Positions 12,127-25,368 of a stretch of DNA of 64,000 nucleotides are shown here, piece by piece. The first letter of the stretch is position 1. Each line of letters starts with the position of its first letter. The DNA comes from Tolypeutes matacus (lineage: Eukaryota > Chordata > Mammalia > Cingulata > Chlamyphoridae). The stretch spans positions 44,465,311 through 44,529,310 of the forward strand of contig JAKSZT010053928.1 in the NCBI GenBank assembly GCA_026826555.1, given 5' to 3'. The translations under genes and the position numbers were made by a program. Under the pieces are notes generated by a model. It saw only the letters and a program-made list of their open reading frames with translations. It searched no databases and was not told where the DNA came from.

Positions 12127-14083
12127 ATAAGGGACATTGGTCTGTAATTTTCTTTTCTTGTGATGTCTTTATCTGGCTCCAGTATTAGGTTAGTATTAGT
12201 ATTAAAATGAGTTAGGAAGTATTCCCTCCTCTTCAATTTTTTGGAAGAGTTTGAGAAGGATTGGTATTAATTCTTTGAATGTTTGGTAGAATTTACCAGG
12301 GAAGCCATCTGGTCTTTTGGACTTTTGTTGGAAAGGTTTTGAATACTAATTCAATCTCTTTAGTTGTTATGGGTCTGTTGGGACTTTCTATTTTTTTTTT
12401 TTTTTTTTGAGTCAGTTTAGGTAATTTATGTGTTTCTAGGAATTTGTCTGTTTCATCTAGGTTATCTAATTTATTGGCCTAGTATTGTTCATTATATTAT
12501 GATCCTTTTTATTTCTGTAAGGTCAGTAAGTAATGTCCCCACTTTCATTTCTAATTTTAGATATTTGTGCTTTTTTGTTTTGTTTTGTTTTCTAATTCTT
12601 TGTCAGTCTTGCTAAAGGTTTGTGAATTTCATTGATATTTTCACAGAACAAACTTTTGATTTTGTTGATTTTCTCTATTATTTTTCTATTCTCTATTTCA
12701 CTTACCTATGCTCTAATCATTATTTCTGCTAGCTTTGAGTTTATTTTGCTTTGAGTTTATTTCACTCTTTTTCAACTTATTGAGACTTGTTTTATGTACT
12801 AAAATATGGTCTATCCTGGAGAATGATCCATGTGCACTTGAGAAGAAAGTGTATTCTGTTGTTTTTGTATAGTGTGTTCTGTATATGTCTATTAAATCTA
12901 GTTGGTTTATAGTGTTGTTCAAATTTTCTATTCCCTTTTAGATCTTCTGTCAGGTTGTGTTATCCATTACTGAAAATGAGGTATTGAATTTTCCAGTTTC
13001 TATTGTAGAACAGTCTACTTCTCCCTTTAATACTGTCAACATTTGCTATTTGTGGGCTCTGCTTTTAGGTGCATACATATTTATAATGCCAGTATATGTC
13101 ATTCTTTGTCTCTTGTAATAATTTTTTACTTAAAAATCTGTATTTTATGATATTAGTATAAGTATACAAGTTCTGCTTTGGCTACTATTTACATGGAATC
13201 TCTTTTTCCATCCTTTCACTTTAACATATTTGTGTCTTTTAATCTAAAGTGAGTCTCTAGTGGATATCATACAATTAGATTATTAAAAAAATCCATTCTG
13301 CAATCTCTTCGTTTTAACTGGAGAATTTAATTAATTCATTTACATGTAAAGTAATTACTGATAAGAAAGGACTTATTTCTGCCATTTTGCTTCTTGTTTT
13401 CTATATTTCATATTGTTCTTGTTTCTCAGTCCCTCCAATACTATCTTCTTTTGTGTTTGATTTTTTTAGTGTACTGTTTTGATTCTCTTCCTATTTCCTT
13501 TTCTGTATATATTTCTTTTCTTAGTGATTATTTTGGGATTTGCAATTAACAACTTAAAATAACTTGGCTTGAATTAATACCAACTTAGTTTCATTAATAT
13601 ACAAAATATCTGCTCCTATTTAGTACTGGCTTTCCTCTCCTTTATTATTGTTGCAAATTATGTCTTTATATATCGAGCGCCCATTAATAAAGATTTATAG
13701 TTTTGTTTTAGGCATTTGTCTTCAAAATCATATTTGAAAAAAGAGGAGTTAAAAGCCAAAAATACAATGGTACTAGCTTTTGTTTTCCCTATGTAGTTAT
13801 CTTTACTAGTGTTCTTTATTTCTTCATATGACTTTGAGTTACTATCTAGTGTTTTTGTGATGTGTGTTCTTTATTTCAGCCTGAAGGACTCCCTTTTAGC
13901 AATTCATATAGGACAGGTGTACTAGTGATGGGCTCTCTCAGCTTTGGTGTAACTGTGAATGTCTTGATTTCTCATTCATTTTTGAAGAATAATTTTGTTG
14001 GGTGTAGAACTTTTGGTGACAGATTTTTTTCTTTCAGCACTCTACATATGTCATCCAATTGCCTTTTGGCCTCCATGATTTCT

Positions 14084-14275
14084 TTTTTTTTTTTTTTTTT
14101 TATTTATTTATTTATTTATTTATTCATTTATTCCCCCCTTGCTGCTTGTGCTAGCTGGGTCAGCTAACCATGCCGTGCTGGCGGGCTTGCCTTCACCAGG
14201 AGGCCCCGGGAACCGAACCCGGGGCCTCCCATATGGTAAACGGGAGCCCTACTGATTGAGCCACAGCCGCTTCCC
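14084..14275 (-). repeat. DAS-type SINE (minus) with 13-bp TSD
   Basis: A nearly intact armadillo-type SINE. On the minus strand it starts GGGAAGCGGCTGTGGCTCAA (A box), then has the B box GGGTTCGGTTCCC, a GC-rich unit, an AATAAATAAATAAATA stretch and an A-tail. The direct repeats CTCCATGATTTCT at 14071-14083 and 14276-14288 mark the target. Its near-identity to the copy at 55134 suggests relatively recent activity. Confidence 0.92.
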
Positions 14276-16265
14276 CTCCATGATTTCTGATGAGGAATAC
14301 TCTTAATATGATTGAGGTTCTCTTGTACATGTTGAGTCACTTCTCTGTTGCTGCTTAAAGATTTTCTCTTTGTCTTTGCCTTTCTACAAGGTGATTATGA
14401 TGTGTCTAGGTGTGGATATCTTCGAGTTTATCCTACTTGGACTTTTTTGGACTTCTTTGATATGTAGGTTAATGTTTTTTTTTTTTTAACACCAAATTTG
14501 TAAAGTTTTCAGCTATTATTTTTCAAATATTCTGCTTCTTTCTCTCTTCTAATTTCAGGTTTCTACTATGTGTATATTGATATGCTTGATGTGTATCACA
14601 GGTCTCTGAGACTCTCTTCATTTTTCTTCATTCTTTTTTCTTTGTTCATTACACTGGGTAATCTCAATGGCTAATCTGAAGTTTGTTGATTCTCTCTTCT
14701 GCCTGCCCATATCTTCTGTTGACACCCCTCTACTGAAAATTTTCCTTAAAATTATTGTACTTTTCAGCTCCAGAATTTCTATTTGGCTCCTTTTATAATT
14801 TCTATCTCTTTATGGTTATTCTTTGAGAATTTGTCCTCTTGTTTTCCTTTGGTTCTTTATATATGGCCCTTTAGCTGTTTGAGCATATTTAATACAGTTA
14901 ATTTAAAATGTTTGCCTACAAGTTCAGTGTCTGTGTTTCCTCAGGGACAGTTTCTGTCCATTATTTCTTTCCCTGTGAATGGAGCATACTTTCTTGTTTC
15001 TTTGCATGCCTCTTAACTTCTTATTGAAAGTTGATATTTTGAATATTTTGTTGTAGCATAGAAAATCAGATTTTTTTTCCCTCTTCAGGATTTGTTGCTG
15101 CTTGCTGTGGCTTATAGTTGTATGTTTGTTCATTAATTTTTAAAAATTGTTTCTTAAAGAGTGCATCCTCTTTTGTGTGTGGTCTCTGAAATTTCTGTTC
15201 CTTTAGGTTGTTGTCAGCTGTGTTTTGATAAAGATTTCCTTAAATGCCTATAGCTATAAAAAGAAAAAAATGCTCTCCTAGTTTTTCCAGATTTGACATT
15301 GTGTTTGGCTCCTCCTTCAAATTTTAGCCAGGCCATTTAAAACTCTGCCTTTTTCTTCACTTTTTGCATAGGCTGAGTCTAAAAATCAGCTGGAGGTTAG
15401 GGTCTTCTCTGGTATTTTACGAGTATGCATCCTGCCCTGGCATGTACATGGTTTTCTACATTCCTTATTATGTGGAGGAACTTTTCCAATCCCTTATTCC
15501 CCAAGGCAGCTTTATTCCCCAACTTTTCCTCCAAAGTTTTCAGAATGTCTGTTGTTTGCCTCAACTGTAATTTGTGCTAGGTGGCAGTATCTTAGTATTT
15601 TCAAAGAATGGCCTTACAGAGAGGTATGGGTCAGGGAAACAAAGGCAGTAAAACAAAGGCAAGTATCTTGTGTCAATCCTTCAGTGAACTCCCAGACAGA
15701 TCAAAACAGACAAAAACAGCTCCTTGGGAATAAGGTCTGCTTCTGTCTCTCCAGAACCATGAACCCACAACAGGAAAATAGATTTCCATCTTCAAGACCA
15801 TCACCACACCTGGGAAGGGGTCGTGGTAGGGCAATTTAATAGGTTACAAAGCTCTTTTACCATGTTAAAGTTGCCTTTTTCTTGTTTGGTTGCCATAAAC
15901 TTTGTCTAGAATTCTGACAAAGTTGATTGTGACAGCTTTTGCTCTTTTTTTTTTTTTTTTTTTTTTAGTGTTTCTGTGAAAGGATAGGTCCTTGGAGTTT
16001 TCTGCTCTGCCATTTCCACTGATGCCTGTCCCCCTTCACTTTTGATTAAACCTTCATAAGGGATCCAAGTCTTATCTTCTAGCATTGTCCTAGATAGAGG
16101 CATGATTTTTCCATTGTGATGTTCAATTTAGGTCTCAGGTTTTTTTCCTTTATCTCAATTCTTTAATTATTTTATAATTCTGGGTTTTCAAGATGGTTGA
16201 AGAAATATCTTAATCAGTACTGTCACAATTGTTCTCAATGTAGTTTCTTTCTTCAAATGTCTGCG

Positions 16266-16710
16266 TGATGGTTAAATTCATGTGTCAACTTGGCCAGGTT
16301 TTGGTGTTCAGGTACTTGGTCACACAAACACTGGCCTGAGTGTTACTGTGAGGACATTTTATTGACTTAAATCTTCAGTAAGTTGATTGCATCTATGGCT
16401 GATTACATCTACAACTAAGGAGATTGCCTTCAGCAATGAGAGATATCTCATCCAATCAGTTGAAGGCTTTAAAAGGAGAAGTGATGATTTCAGTAGTCAG
16501 AAGAGAGAATTTCTCTCTCTCCTTCAGCCAGCCAGCTTTTTCTGAGGGAATTCATCAAAAACCTTTATTGGAATTCCCATCTTGTGGCCTGCCTTACAGA
16601 ATTTGGACTTGTGCATCCTCACAGTTGTGTGAGACAATTCTTATAAAAATCTTATACTATTTGCAGATATCTCCTGTTGTTTCTGTCTCCCTAGAGAACT
16701 CTGACTATTA
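16266..16710 (+). mobile_element. MLT2-like ERVL LTR
   Basis: The LTR begins TGATGGTTAAATTCATGTGT and ends near CTAGAGAACTCTGACTA, both diagnostic of MLT2 LTRs of ERVL. It contains the conserved middle ATCCAATCAGTTGAAGGC. It abuts the 5' end of the antisense L1. Confidence 0.85.
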
Positions 16711-17289
16711 GTCTGAATGCACCATTATAAGGTGATTTTATTGAGCATTACTGTGGGCTTGGTATTGTGCTTTGTACTTTATATGGTTGTCTTATTTATT
16801 CCTCTACAAGCCCAAATGTTTGGCACTATTATTATCTCTATTTTGCCAATAAGGAAACTGAAACATAGATCAATTAATTTACTCAAGATCATTGCTATGC
16901 ACCATTTGTTATTTGCTTCAGAAGAACAGAATTTCCAGATTTTTTCCACTACATTTTCTTTACCATTTTTATTTACATTGTTAATTTTATTATAATTTTT
17001 CAACCCTGTTTCTCAGGCACATAGAAACAAACCAACAAACTAATAGAAACCACTGAAAAGTACAAACCACAAGTAAAGGATCAACAACAATAATGAATTA
17101 AATTTGGAAGAGCATGATGTCTGCTAAAAGACTTAAAGTGACTCCTGTAGTTCCTCTACTTCCAGAAGAAAATTCTAATGATATTGGGTTGAAGATGCAA
17201 CTTAGATATTTAGAAACTTGGGAATTAGACATTGTCATCAAGAATATATTTGTGGCAATACTTATGTTTTTTTGTTTTGTTTTGGTTTT
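16711..17289. other. intergenic or intronic stretch with antisense MIR
   Basis: About 16720-16890 resembles an antisense MIR (TTTTGCCAATAAGGAAACTG core). No gene was seen in the remainder. Confidence 0.5.
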
Positions 17290-18150
17290 GGCTTTTATAG
17301 AGGATATTTATTTGGAGTAAAAGCTTACAGTTCCAAGGCCATGAAAAGTCCAACTCAAGGCACTGTAAGAGGAGCTTTCTCACTAAAGTCAGCTGCCACG
17401 TGTTGAAGCAAGATGGTGGGCAGTCTCTATCTGGTCTCTGCCTTCCCTTTCAGGCTTCCTCTCTCTGGCTCAGCTGTTCCACTTTCTTCCTAATTTCAGC
17501 TGCAAGATGGCATAGGGCTTGTCTCTTTCTGGGCCACCTATATCAGTCTCGGCTGTTCAGCTCTCTTCCCAAGTTCAGCTGTAAGATATCACGCATATAG
17601 CAGGGCTGGTCTCCTCTTGGGCTGCTCTGTGGGCCCAGCCTCTTGGGGGCTTTGTGCTTAAGCAATCCTCTCTTCTTACCTTGTAAAATCAAATATACAG
17701 GCTCCCTTTTTCCTCTGTTTGTCCATGTGAATTCGTTTATATCAGACCCAGCAAGGGGGTGGGGACTCACCCTGTGTCACTCCTCACTGACATAGTCCAA
17801 TTAAAAGCTCTAAAGCAGGGATTCTTAACCTTTTTTGTTCCACGGACCTCTTTACCAGTCAGGTGAAAACCATGAACCTCTTACGAAGTTCACACTATAT
17901 TGTGTATTATTTAATAAATACATCACACCCACACCAACACGTCCCCACAAAAATGTTTTTTTGAATTTCAACTCAAGCCCATGGACTCCTTGTTAAGAAC
18001 CTCTGCCCTAAAGCAATCTTATCAAATAATCTAATCAAAGGCCTCTCATCTGAATTTAATGCAATCAAAGGGTATTACACTTAGGAGTAGTTTTACAAAC
18101 ATAATCTTTCTCTTTTTGGGATTCATAAAATAATCTCAAACTGCCACACA
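17290..18150 (-). mobile_element. MaLR-like LTR (minus) carrying a hAT MITE
   Basis: The segment has the family's antisense features: GGATATTTATTTGGAG, CTTACAGTTCCAAGGCC, GTTGAAGCAAGATGG, and an end with TTTGGGATTCATAAAA and CTGCCACACA. It is longer than the other copies because of a 190-bp DNA-transposon insertion at 17816-18005. Confidence 0.75.
17816..18005. mobile_element. hAT-type MITE, 8-bp TSD
   Basis: A 190-bp element starts CAGGGATTCTTAACC and ends GGTTAAGAACCTCTG, imperfect terminal inverted repeats of about 14 bp. The 8-bp flanks are CTCTAAAG (808-815 of the 17-kb block) and CCCTAAAG (18006-18013), as expected for hAT transposons. It has no coding capacity. Confidence 0.8.
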
Positions 18151-18946
18151 TTAATAATATCCACCAGAAGTGGGTATGGCTAGAATATGACCTATACTGA
18201 GCAAAAGAATACGTGGGAGGAGAGATCGATTTTCAGTACAACAGCATAAGAATATCCTTGGGTCCATTCCCCAATGATACCAGTGAAAGCTACTTATAAA
18301 CAACCATTTAATGTCTCTGAAAATGGTCCTAAAGGTATATACCAAATGAAGAAATATCTATTCAAGAAAATGTACTAAAATTCAGTAAGGATAGCAAGAG
18401 TCTGTGGTATTTGAACCAAGACTACTCTGAACCTCCCCCCTCCCTGCTCAATGAGACCGAAGCTCCACTCCAGACAAGTGCAGCCAAACACACAGAGTTT
18501 CCTCTCTCCATTGCTTAAAATTGGACGACTATCTTCCCAGGAGGGGCAGGCAGGAAATCAGTATTTCTGAGTTCGTCCAGGAGGCAGGGCCTCCCTTCTT
18601 CTTCCCACCCACTACTGTTAGAACAAAGGCTCTATCCTGAGTACGGTGCTGCTGAGAATAATGGGACCCTTGCCTGAGTTCATAAGCTGATGTTCTACAA
18701 GTGGAGAGGCAAGCTGAGAAGACATGGCCACCACACCTAGCACTCAGCTCCTAAATCTGGGTATTACTCAGAAAGAAGCATGCCATTGTCCCCAACTCCA
18801 CCTGCAGGACCTTGTCTCAGACATTTTGCTTGGGGGAAGAAGCAGGCCTTAAAACAGATAGGTTTTCATCTCTTCCCAAAAGAACTGGCTTCATTTTCCG
18901 TAGAGGGTGGAGAAGTTCAAGCCTAAGAGATCGCTCGAAAACAGTG
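18151..18946. other. stretch without recognised gene
   Basis: No exon, RNA gene or repeat family was recognised with confidence. Base composition is mixed. The segment 18420-18620 is comparatively GC-rich but has no long ORF. Confidence 0.4.
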
Positions 18947-19840
18947 GAAGGAGGAAATACAAATGTCAAAAAGCACATGAAAAAAATGTTCAATGTTACT
19001 AAGTGTAGCAGTTTGATATTGTTTATGAATTCCAAAAATAGATTTGAATTATGTTTGTGAACTGGTCTTTTCCTCTGGGCATATTAGATTATATTGGATT
19101 CAGAGGTTTCGCTTTTACTTGATTAAATGATGATTAAGGCTTTGATTGGGCCATGTCAGTAGGACATTGAGTCCCCTGAGTGGGGACTTACAGAAAAACC
19201 ACACCATAGAGAAGGGAGGTTGGAATTTTGATCCTAGAGCCCAGGAAGTAAACACACAGAGAAGCAGATATTGCAGAGGCACCAGGAAGAGAGACCAGCC
19301 ATCTGCCTGACAGTTTACAGCTGGCCTTGTGGAGAGAGCAGAGCAGCTGAGCCCAGAGAGAAACTAGCCTGGGAAGTGAAGAACCTAAGAAGCCTGAACC
19401 TTTGCAGACGTCGGCAGCCATCATGTGGCAATAGACTTTGGTGCGGGAAATAGCTTATGCTTTATGGCCTGGTAACTGTAAGCTTTATATACCCTTTATA
19501 AAAGCCAACAGATTTCTGGTATTTTGCATTAGCACCCCTTTGGCTGACTAATACACTAGGTATTAGGGAAATGCAGATCAAAACTACAATGAGATACCAT
19601 TTCAACCTTATAGAATGGGCATTATTAAAACAAACAAACAAACAAATAAAAAACAGAAAACTACAAGTGCTGGAGAGGATGTGGAAAAATGGAAACACTC
19701 CACTGCTGGTGGGAATGTAGAATGGTGCTGCCTCTGTGGAAGACAGTTTGGTGCTTCCTCAGGAAGCTGAATATAGATCTCCTGTAAGATCTGGCAATCA
19801 GTTACTAGGAACATATTCAGAAGAACTCGGTGCTTTTACA
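18947..19840 (+). mobile_element. L1 ORF2 3' fragment split by an LTR
   Basis: L1 sequence at 18947-19003 (AAATACAAATGTCAAAAAGC) continues at 19556 (GTATTAGGGAAATGCAGATC) and runs to about 19840, near TATTCAGAAGAACTC. The interruption is the LTR at 19004-19555. The L1 stops directly next to the RNF113 retrocopy. Confidence 0.8.
19004..19555 (+). mobile_element. MaLR-like LTR (plus) in L1
   Basis: The copy runs from TGTAGCAGTTTGATATTG to GGCTGACTAATACA. Flanking 5-mers are CTAAG (18999-19003) and CTAGG (19556-19560), a TSD with one change. The end segment ACTGTAAGCTTTATATACCC is a degraded polyadenylation region. Confidence 0.78.
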
Positions 19841-19857
19841 ACAAGCCATCCAGGACC

Positions 19858-20960
<1,103 letters not shown>

Positions 20961-22222
20961 ACGTCATGTGCTGGGCGGTAAGTCCTACTTAGGTTTTTTT
21001 AAAAATAATTTTAATGCCCCAAATGGTGCTTCTAAGTGATACAAGGTACTATGTCAAAGATCCATGTTTAAATAAAATTGTTTCAAGAAATGTAAGTGTG
21101 GGAAAGTAATATTTATAAATTAACAATTTATATAATTTAAAATATTCTCTTTGAATTAGTAAATTAAATTTTGAAATAGAAAAAACATCTTAAGAATATA
21201 AGTGTGCATGTAATCTCCCTTCCTTCCAACTTTCATCCAAACCAGAGAGTATTAGAAAATTCTTTAACTTCTGGGAATCCAACCTAACTTCATCTATTGC
21301 CATGATTACTGCTGACCTATAATTGCCTTCAACTATGAAAATGACTCTAGGGAGCTATAAGCTGGGCCATAGGGGGTTGCAATACAAGCTAGATAACTTT
21401 TGTCAGAGAAAAAGAGGAAAGGTCTAGACTGGTTTTTGTACAAGTATTCATTTTGAACTTTCACTAGTCTGTGATGAGATAGGGCTTTTTCCAGAGTGTA
21501 AATCAATGCACTGCTTCCTTTACTAAGAAAGTCTGGCCATAAAAAAAAACAAGAAAGTTAAACTAAACAGTGTGCTTAGTGACTAGGTTGATTTATATTC
21601 TGAGACAACTTCCTTCTGTCATCATGGGCTGGTAAACTATTTGTGGACTGGTATTGGTCTGAGAATCACAATTTGAAACTCTACTAAAAATATGGTAAAG
21701 AGATTTCTTTAAGGGCAGATATCCACATGGATGAAGAGAACAGGAGAAGAAATAACAAGAAGAAAATTTCAGAAAGTAGAAAGCAGATGGACAATGGTAA
21801 CTGACTTTAGAAGGCCTGAGAAAGCAAATTCTTAGCCAGTGTGAGGAAAATCAGATGTCTACCTGATTTATATCACCAAAGCCCCCAATCTTTATAACTG
21901 ACAGCATCAGGTGCCTCTGAAAGTAGAGATAAGGATGGGATTAAAAGCAAGAGGATCCATAAAAAACTAACAAACAACAACAACAAACAAAATAAGAGAA
22001 TCCACTGTAAGCCTGTGTAAGAAGCAGTTAGGTCCCTAGGTCACCTCTGCTTAGTCCAGCAAGTACTTTTCTCTCAACCTGGTAAAAGATTGGTCATTTA
22101 TTCTCAAAAGAGGTGAAACAGAAATTCTCTGAATTGGGAAGATACCAGGCACAGTGGAGAGTTAGAGACTGTTCTGGAAACAGGAGGATTAAGTGAAAGT
22201 TTATTTATTAAAATTGAGACTC
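20961..22222. other. stretch without recognised gene
   Basis: AT-rich, no exon or RNA gene seen. The first ~50 bp may be 5' flank of the RNF113 retrocopy. The rest is not assigned to a repeat family by eye. Confidence 0.4.
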
Positions 22223-22741
22223 TGTTCACTGCATCCCATTTGTGAACTGTGTGCACTGCGTCCACCTCGGGAGCTTGCAAGGGAGGTAGGTGGTAAAAAA
22301 AAACTCCAGGTAGAGAGGGAAGCTTGTTCATACCGGCACAGCCACTGTCTGCTCAAGGCACACAGGCAAGCAAGCATGCAGGCAGGCATACAAGTAAGCA
22401 GGCAAACAGGCAGGCATGCAGGCAGGTCCGCAGGTAGGCATGCAAGCAGCATGGCCATTCTTTATTTGTGGGGTTACATATACACCATTGTTATCAATCA
22501 AATGTTACATAGAAGGAACACAAAATGCAACTTTCCACAATCACTTCTGCTGTGCCTAGGGGGTATGTGCCTAGCAGGCAAGACCTACTGGTCTGGGAGA
22601 CAAAGGGCTCTGTGAACTAATAGCTGCTTCAACAGTTGGACTATGGCCTGGGCAGTTGGGCTGCTGCCCAGGTCTTTAACCTTCACAGTTTATCTCTTAG
22701 TTTAACCCTCACAGGCTGCTGCCTGAGTCTCAACCCTTACA
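22223..22741 (-). repeat. 3' LTR of the ERVL-like provirus
   Basis: About 519 bp, TG...CA ends. It contains an AATAAA (minus strand) next to GAATGGCC and a run of CAGGCATG-like short repeats at about 22360-22450. The purine-rich stretch (minus GGGGGTGGAG) just inside its interior edge fits a polypurine tract. Confidence 0.85.
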
Positions 22742-24854
22742 CTCCACCCCCGAGGGCAGCTGTCTTAGCAACTGTGGTATCACATTATGGGCTAGAGTCA
22801 ATATAAAAGCTCTTTTCAAAATTGTTGCTGCTGTTGACGGCATTGTCACTTCTACCTGCAAATTGGCCAATTTCTTTTGTAATTCTGTTTTCTAGGGAGC
22901 AATAAGAGTGAGCCACCCTACATGGGGTTCCCTTAAGGTTTAAGACCACACCATGGTTTTCATTTTTTTACCATGGAGCACTGTCACAGCAGGTAACAAA
23001 ATATGTCCCTGCGGCCCTATCTGGGGCCTCAGCAGTGGGTCCCTGGTCGCAACTTGCAACTGGACTGGAGCTACTGCTCTATGCAATAGAGCTTCCATGA
23101 TCCAATCCTGCACCAACCCCTTTTATGGGGTATGTGGTGAATATCTTTACTGCGGCTTCCAAAGTTATGGTCTCAGTACTTTGAATGGCAGCACACACAG
23201 CTACTAATTGTTTATGAGACTATAGTGCTTCTCCGCTTGTCTCCATAGCTGACTTCAAATCTGCAAGAGAATCAGAGCTTAGCATTACATCATCAATGTA
23301 ATGATACACCCGAATGGCATTGTTATGTTGCCACTGTTTTACATCTTTAGTCATTAAACCATGACAAATGGTGGGGCTGTGAACATAGCCCATAGGCAAT
23401 ACAGTAAAAGTTCACTGTCGGCCTTCTCACGTGAAGGCGAACTGATCCTGTACTTCATCAGCAATGGCGATGGAGAAAAAAGCATTTGCCAAGTCCAAAA
23501 CAAAGTTCCCAGTGTCGAAGTCAGAGTATCCATCAGGTCAAGAATAGAAGGCACAGCTGCATGTAAAGGAGGAACGGAACTACCTTATTGAGCTCTCAAT
23601 AGTCATCAGTCATTCGCCACGTCCCATCAAGCTTATGGACGGGCCACACCAGAGCATTAAATGTGCTCCAGGCCTCATGGAGGACAAACACCTTGACCAG
23701 TTGTTTAATAGTTGCTAATCTTTCTTCATGACCTCCTGGCAAACGGTATTGTTTTGTAGTCACTGTCCTGCGGGATTCAGGTAACACAACGGTTCGTGTC
23801 TCCCCATCACCACCAGATGAACCTTGGTCCGTTGGCTCTCAGCCTCGCCAAGACTGGCCATCATGGCTGTTCCCTCAAGTAGCATGTTGCATGAGCACGT
23901 CTCTCACCTGACTTGTGAACCTTGCGGCATTGTGTTCCTCATCATTGAGGTCAAAGATAGCACGGCACGTGCCCATTTCTCAGACTACTTGCACTAAGGC
24001 GGCATAGGTTGCCCATCGGCTCACTGCATCCGATAACTCACTAGGATCTCGCCACACAGAGCGGATTACAGTCTGCAACCATTCCATCAGGGAATAGTTG
24101 GGATTTCCTTGAACATGGCGCTGGTCATTCAACAATCACTGTCTCAATAGTGGATGGCTTGTTAGGGATGCCAATTTCCCAATCTCTGTTCCAGAACACA
24201 AAATGCTATCCACCCCAGCATCTCATAGCTAGAGCAACCACGCAGCTATGGGTTCTCCTGGCTTCTGCTGAAACTGCCGTCCCAATTCAACCAGGTCTGC
24301 CTGTGTATAGGGACGGTACATGGTGTGCTGGATTACATGGGGCTGCCCCACGGGGGCTCCTCCTTGCCCCATGTTCTAATCATGTTTCATCTTCTAAGTA
24401 ACAACCGGATGGCTCGTCGGATGGGTCTCACTTCTTCCTCCTCATCCAAACTACTGCCAACTGACCCGTCTTGGCATTCCAGCCACACATGCGACTGCTG
24501 CAGTTGCTCACGCAACTGGTAGGTTTCCCTTTCCTGTTCACACAAATGGCTAGCCTGTTTAAGTGTCTCTTGGGTGGTGTCTCGTAACAGAGATGGGGAC
24601 ATCCATCCCACCCACGCAGCAGCAGCGTGGGGCTTCATTTCCCCTATAGCCTACTCGGCCTGCTGCAGGATACCTAGCAGTGCTGTGGGGTCATTGGTGG
24701 GTGTCACAGCTGGACATGTACACCACCAAGATAACCACTAGGCTGCACCAGCCCCCACACAGGACAGGGACACCCAGGGTCCATGCTTCCTACCTCTTCA
24801 TCCAGGGGAGCAGTGGGAGAACACGTTTGATCCTGCCAACTACACCATTTATCC

Positions 24855-25363
24855 TGTGCATCCCATTTGTGCACTGTGTGCACTGCGTCCACCTCAGGAG
24901 CTCTCGAGGGAGGTAGGTGGAAGAAAGACTCCAGGCAGAGAGGGAAGCTTGTTCATACCGGATAAGCCACCGTCTGCTCCGGACACACAGGCAAGCAGCA
25001 TGCAGGCAGGCATACAAGCAAGCCGGCAAACAGGCAGGCATGCAGGCAGGTCCGCAGGCAGGCATGCAGGCAGCATGGCCATTCTTTATTTGCAGGGTTG
25101 TATTACACCATTGTTATCATTCAAAGGTTACATAGAAGGAACACAAAATGCAACTTTCAGGATCATTTCTGCTGTGCCTAGGGAATATGAATTAGATACA
25201 AGACCTACTGGTCTGGGAGACAAAGGGCTCTGTGAACTAATAGCTGATTCAACAGTTGGACTGTGGCCTGGGCAATAGGGCTGCTGCCCAGGTCTTTAAC
25301 TTTCACAGTTTAACTCTTACAGTTTAACCCTCACAGGCTGCTGCCCGAGTCTCAACACTTACA
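24855..25363 (-). repeat. 5' LTR of the ERVL-like provirus
   Basis: About 509 bp, closely similar over its whole length to the LTR at 22223-22741, including the CAGGCATG-like repeat block (about 24990-25070) and the AATAAA. The two LTRs differ by several substitutions and small indels, so the insertion is not very recent. Confidence 0.85.
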
Positions 25364-25368
25364 GACTC

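Larger units (their letters stand above)
9380..16150 (-). mobile_element. long antisense L1, near full length, inactive
   Basis: Read on the minus strand this is a L1 of the older mammalian (L1M-like) type. Its 3' UTR is at 9380-9780 and ORF2 sequence runs to about 13100, including an endonuclease fragment (FFSSAHGSFSRIDHILVHKT) at 12713-12922. ORF1 and a long 5' region follow to about 16150. It is interrupted by an LTR (11758-12126) and a SINE (14084-14275). Stops and indels throughout show it is dead. The exact 5' boundary is uncertain. Confidence 0.85.
22223..25363 (-). mobile_element. ERVL-like provirus, internally deleted, defective
   Basis: Two direct LTRs (22223-22741 and 24855-25363) enclose about 2.1 kb, with the 5-bp TSD GACTC on both outer sides (22218-22222 and 25364-25368). 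The element reads on the minus strand. The interior keeps a gag-like glutamine/glutamate-rich segment (24387-24638) and part of pol with reverse-transcriptase signatures: a finger segment near 23596-23787, then the catalytic YIDD near 23297-23308. Frameshifts and stops break pol. I saw no integrase or env, and at about 3.1 kb the element is far shorter than a complete provirus. Class III (ERVL) affinity is inferred from the RT segment. The element cannot make a functional enzyme. Confidence 0.85.

Noticed and set aside
14084..14275. tRNA gene, because of A and B boxes
   Set aside because: The tail with AATAAATAAAT, poly(A), TSD and multiple copies in the window identify it as a SINE. The acceptor and anticodon arms are not preserved.
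22360..22460. CRISPR-like or clustered repeat array
   Set aside because: The CAGGCATG-like units are contiguous with no spacers, occur inside LTRs, and the genome is mammalian.
23596..23787. Active retroviral reverse transcriptase
   Set aside because: Only short, frame-shifted fragments of the RT domain remain, and most of pol is deleted.
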